From Siphonodentalium dalli (Eukaryota; Mollusca; Scaphopoda; Gadilida; Siphonodentaliidae), in assembly GCA_032622095.1 (NCBI GenBank), contig CP136061.1, positions 37,517,797 through 37,581,796 on the forward strand: a DNA stretch of 64,000 nt. The letters are read 5' to 3'. Every line of letters begins with the position of its first letter. Position 1 is the first letter of the stretch. Shown here one piece after another: positions 63,808-64,000 of this stretch. The notes below the pieces were generated by a model. That model was not told the origin of the DNA. It searched no databases and worked only from the letters and a program-made list of their open reading frames with translations. The position numbers and the translations under genes are program-made.

Positions 63808-64000
63808 CCCTTTGAGTGCCAGGTCGATTTTTGTATCAACCCATATACCCTGTGCCAATGCATTCTCTTATATATGCGAGTCGACCATAGGTCGCCTCGC
63901 ATATATAAGAGAATGCATTGGCCTAACAATTTTTTTGTTTTATTTTTTTTTACAATTTTTTACAATTTTAATAAATTATTCTTATATTCTTTAACAGACT
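63808..64000. mobile_element. Family C2 MITE, cut by the window edge
   Basis: TTAA at 63804-63807, CCCTTTGAGTGCCAGG start, hairpin module and the poly-T spacer; the right end lies beyond 64000. Confidence 0.88.

Overview
This is eukaryotic, almost certainly metazoan, repeat-rich DNA in which I find no convincing host gene. Nearly everything recognisable is a transposable element, a palindromic miniature element (MITE) or a tandem array. The mix (Ty1/copia and Ngaro/DIRS retrotransposons, Helitron-like elements with sub-terminal GACCTTGACCTT repeats, and very many palindromic TTAA, TA and 8-bp-TSD MITEs) would fit a marine invertebrate, perhaps a mollusc. That placement is inference from the repeat content.

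Layout. 1-3.35 kb: decayed Ty1/copia pol, open at the window's left edge. 3.5-30 kb: dense nested MITEs, a Helitron at 25.6 kb, a 1.4-kb piggyBac-like element at 16.7-18.1 kb and several minisatellites. 30.9-37.4 kb: a 6.5-kb satellite with higher-order structure. 38.2-50.3 kb: more MITEs and two Helitrons joined head to tail (junction at 39,420/39,421). 50.3-56.75 kb: a nearly whole Ngaro/DIRS-type tyrosine-recombinase retrotransposon on the minus strand, with split direct repeats (A1 - ORFs - B1A2 - B2), a gag broken by one frameshift, RT/RNase H, a tyrosine recombinase and an SGNH-hydrolase ORF. 56.75-64 kb: MITEs again, including a MITE-core-MITE composite that is the inverted twin of one at 43.5-44.1 kb.

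MITE families, named here for convenience. Family A: TA target, ends CAGTAATGCCCTAAATAATC, near-perfect palindrome of about 200 bp, pogo/Tigger-like. Family B: ends CAAGCCTG/CAAGCCTTG, exact 8-bp target duplications, 130-440 bp, hAT-like. Family C (C1-C4): TTAA target, ends CCCTTT, piggyBac-like. C1, C2 and C3 share an inner hairpin module around GCCAATGCATTCTCTTATAT but have different outer arms. Family H: about 150-bp inverted ends.

The most unusual signals are structural. (1) A 600-bp composite of two family A MITEs around a 235-bp core occurs twice, inverted, and homology stops at the outer MITE ends. (2) At least six MITEs sit between direct copies of their own flanking DNA. (3) One family A palindrome carries in its loop an inverted copy of the DNA just outside it. 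(4) Paralogous empty sites inside the window prove the TTAA insertions. (5) The satellite carries shared single-base variants at a 2,155-2,156 bp spacing. Coordinates of MITE ends were read by eye and may be off by a few bases.
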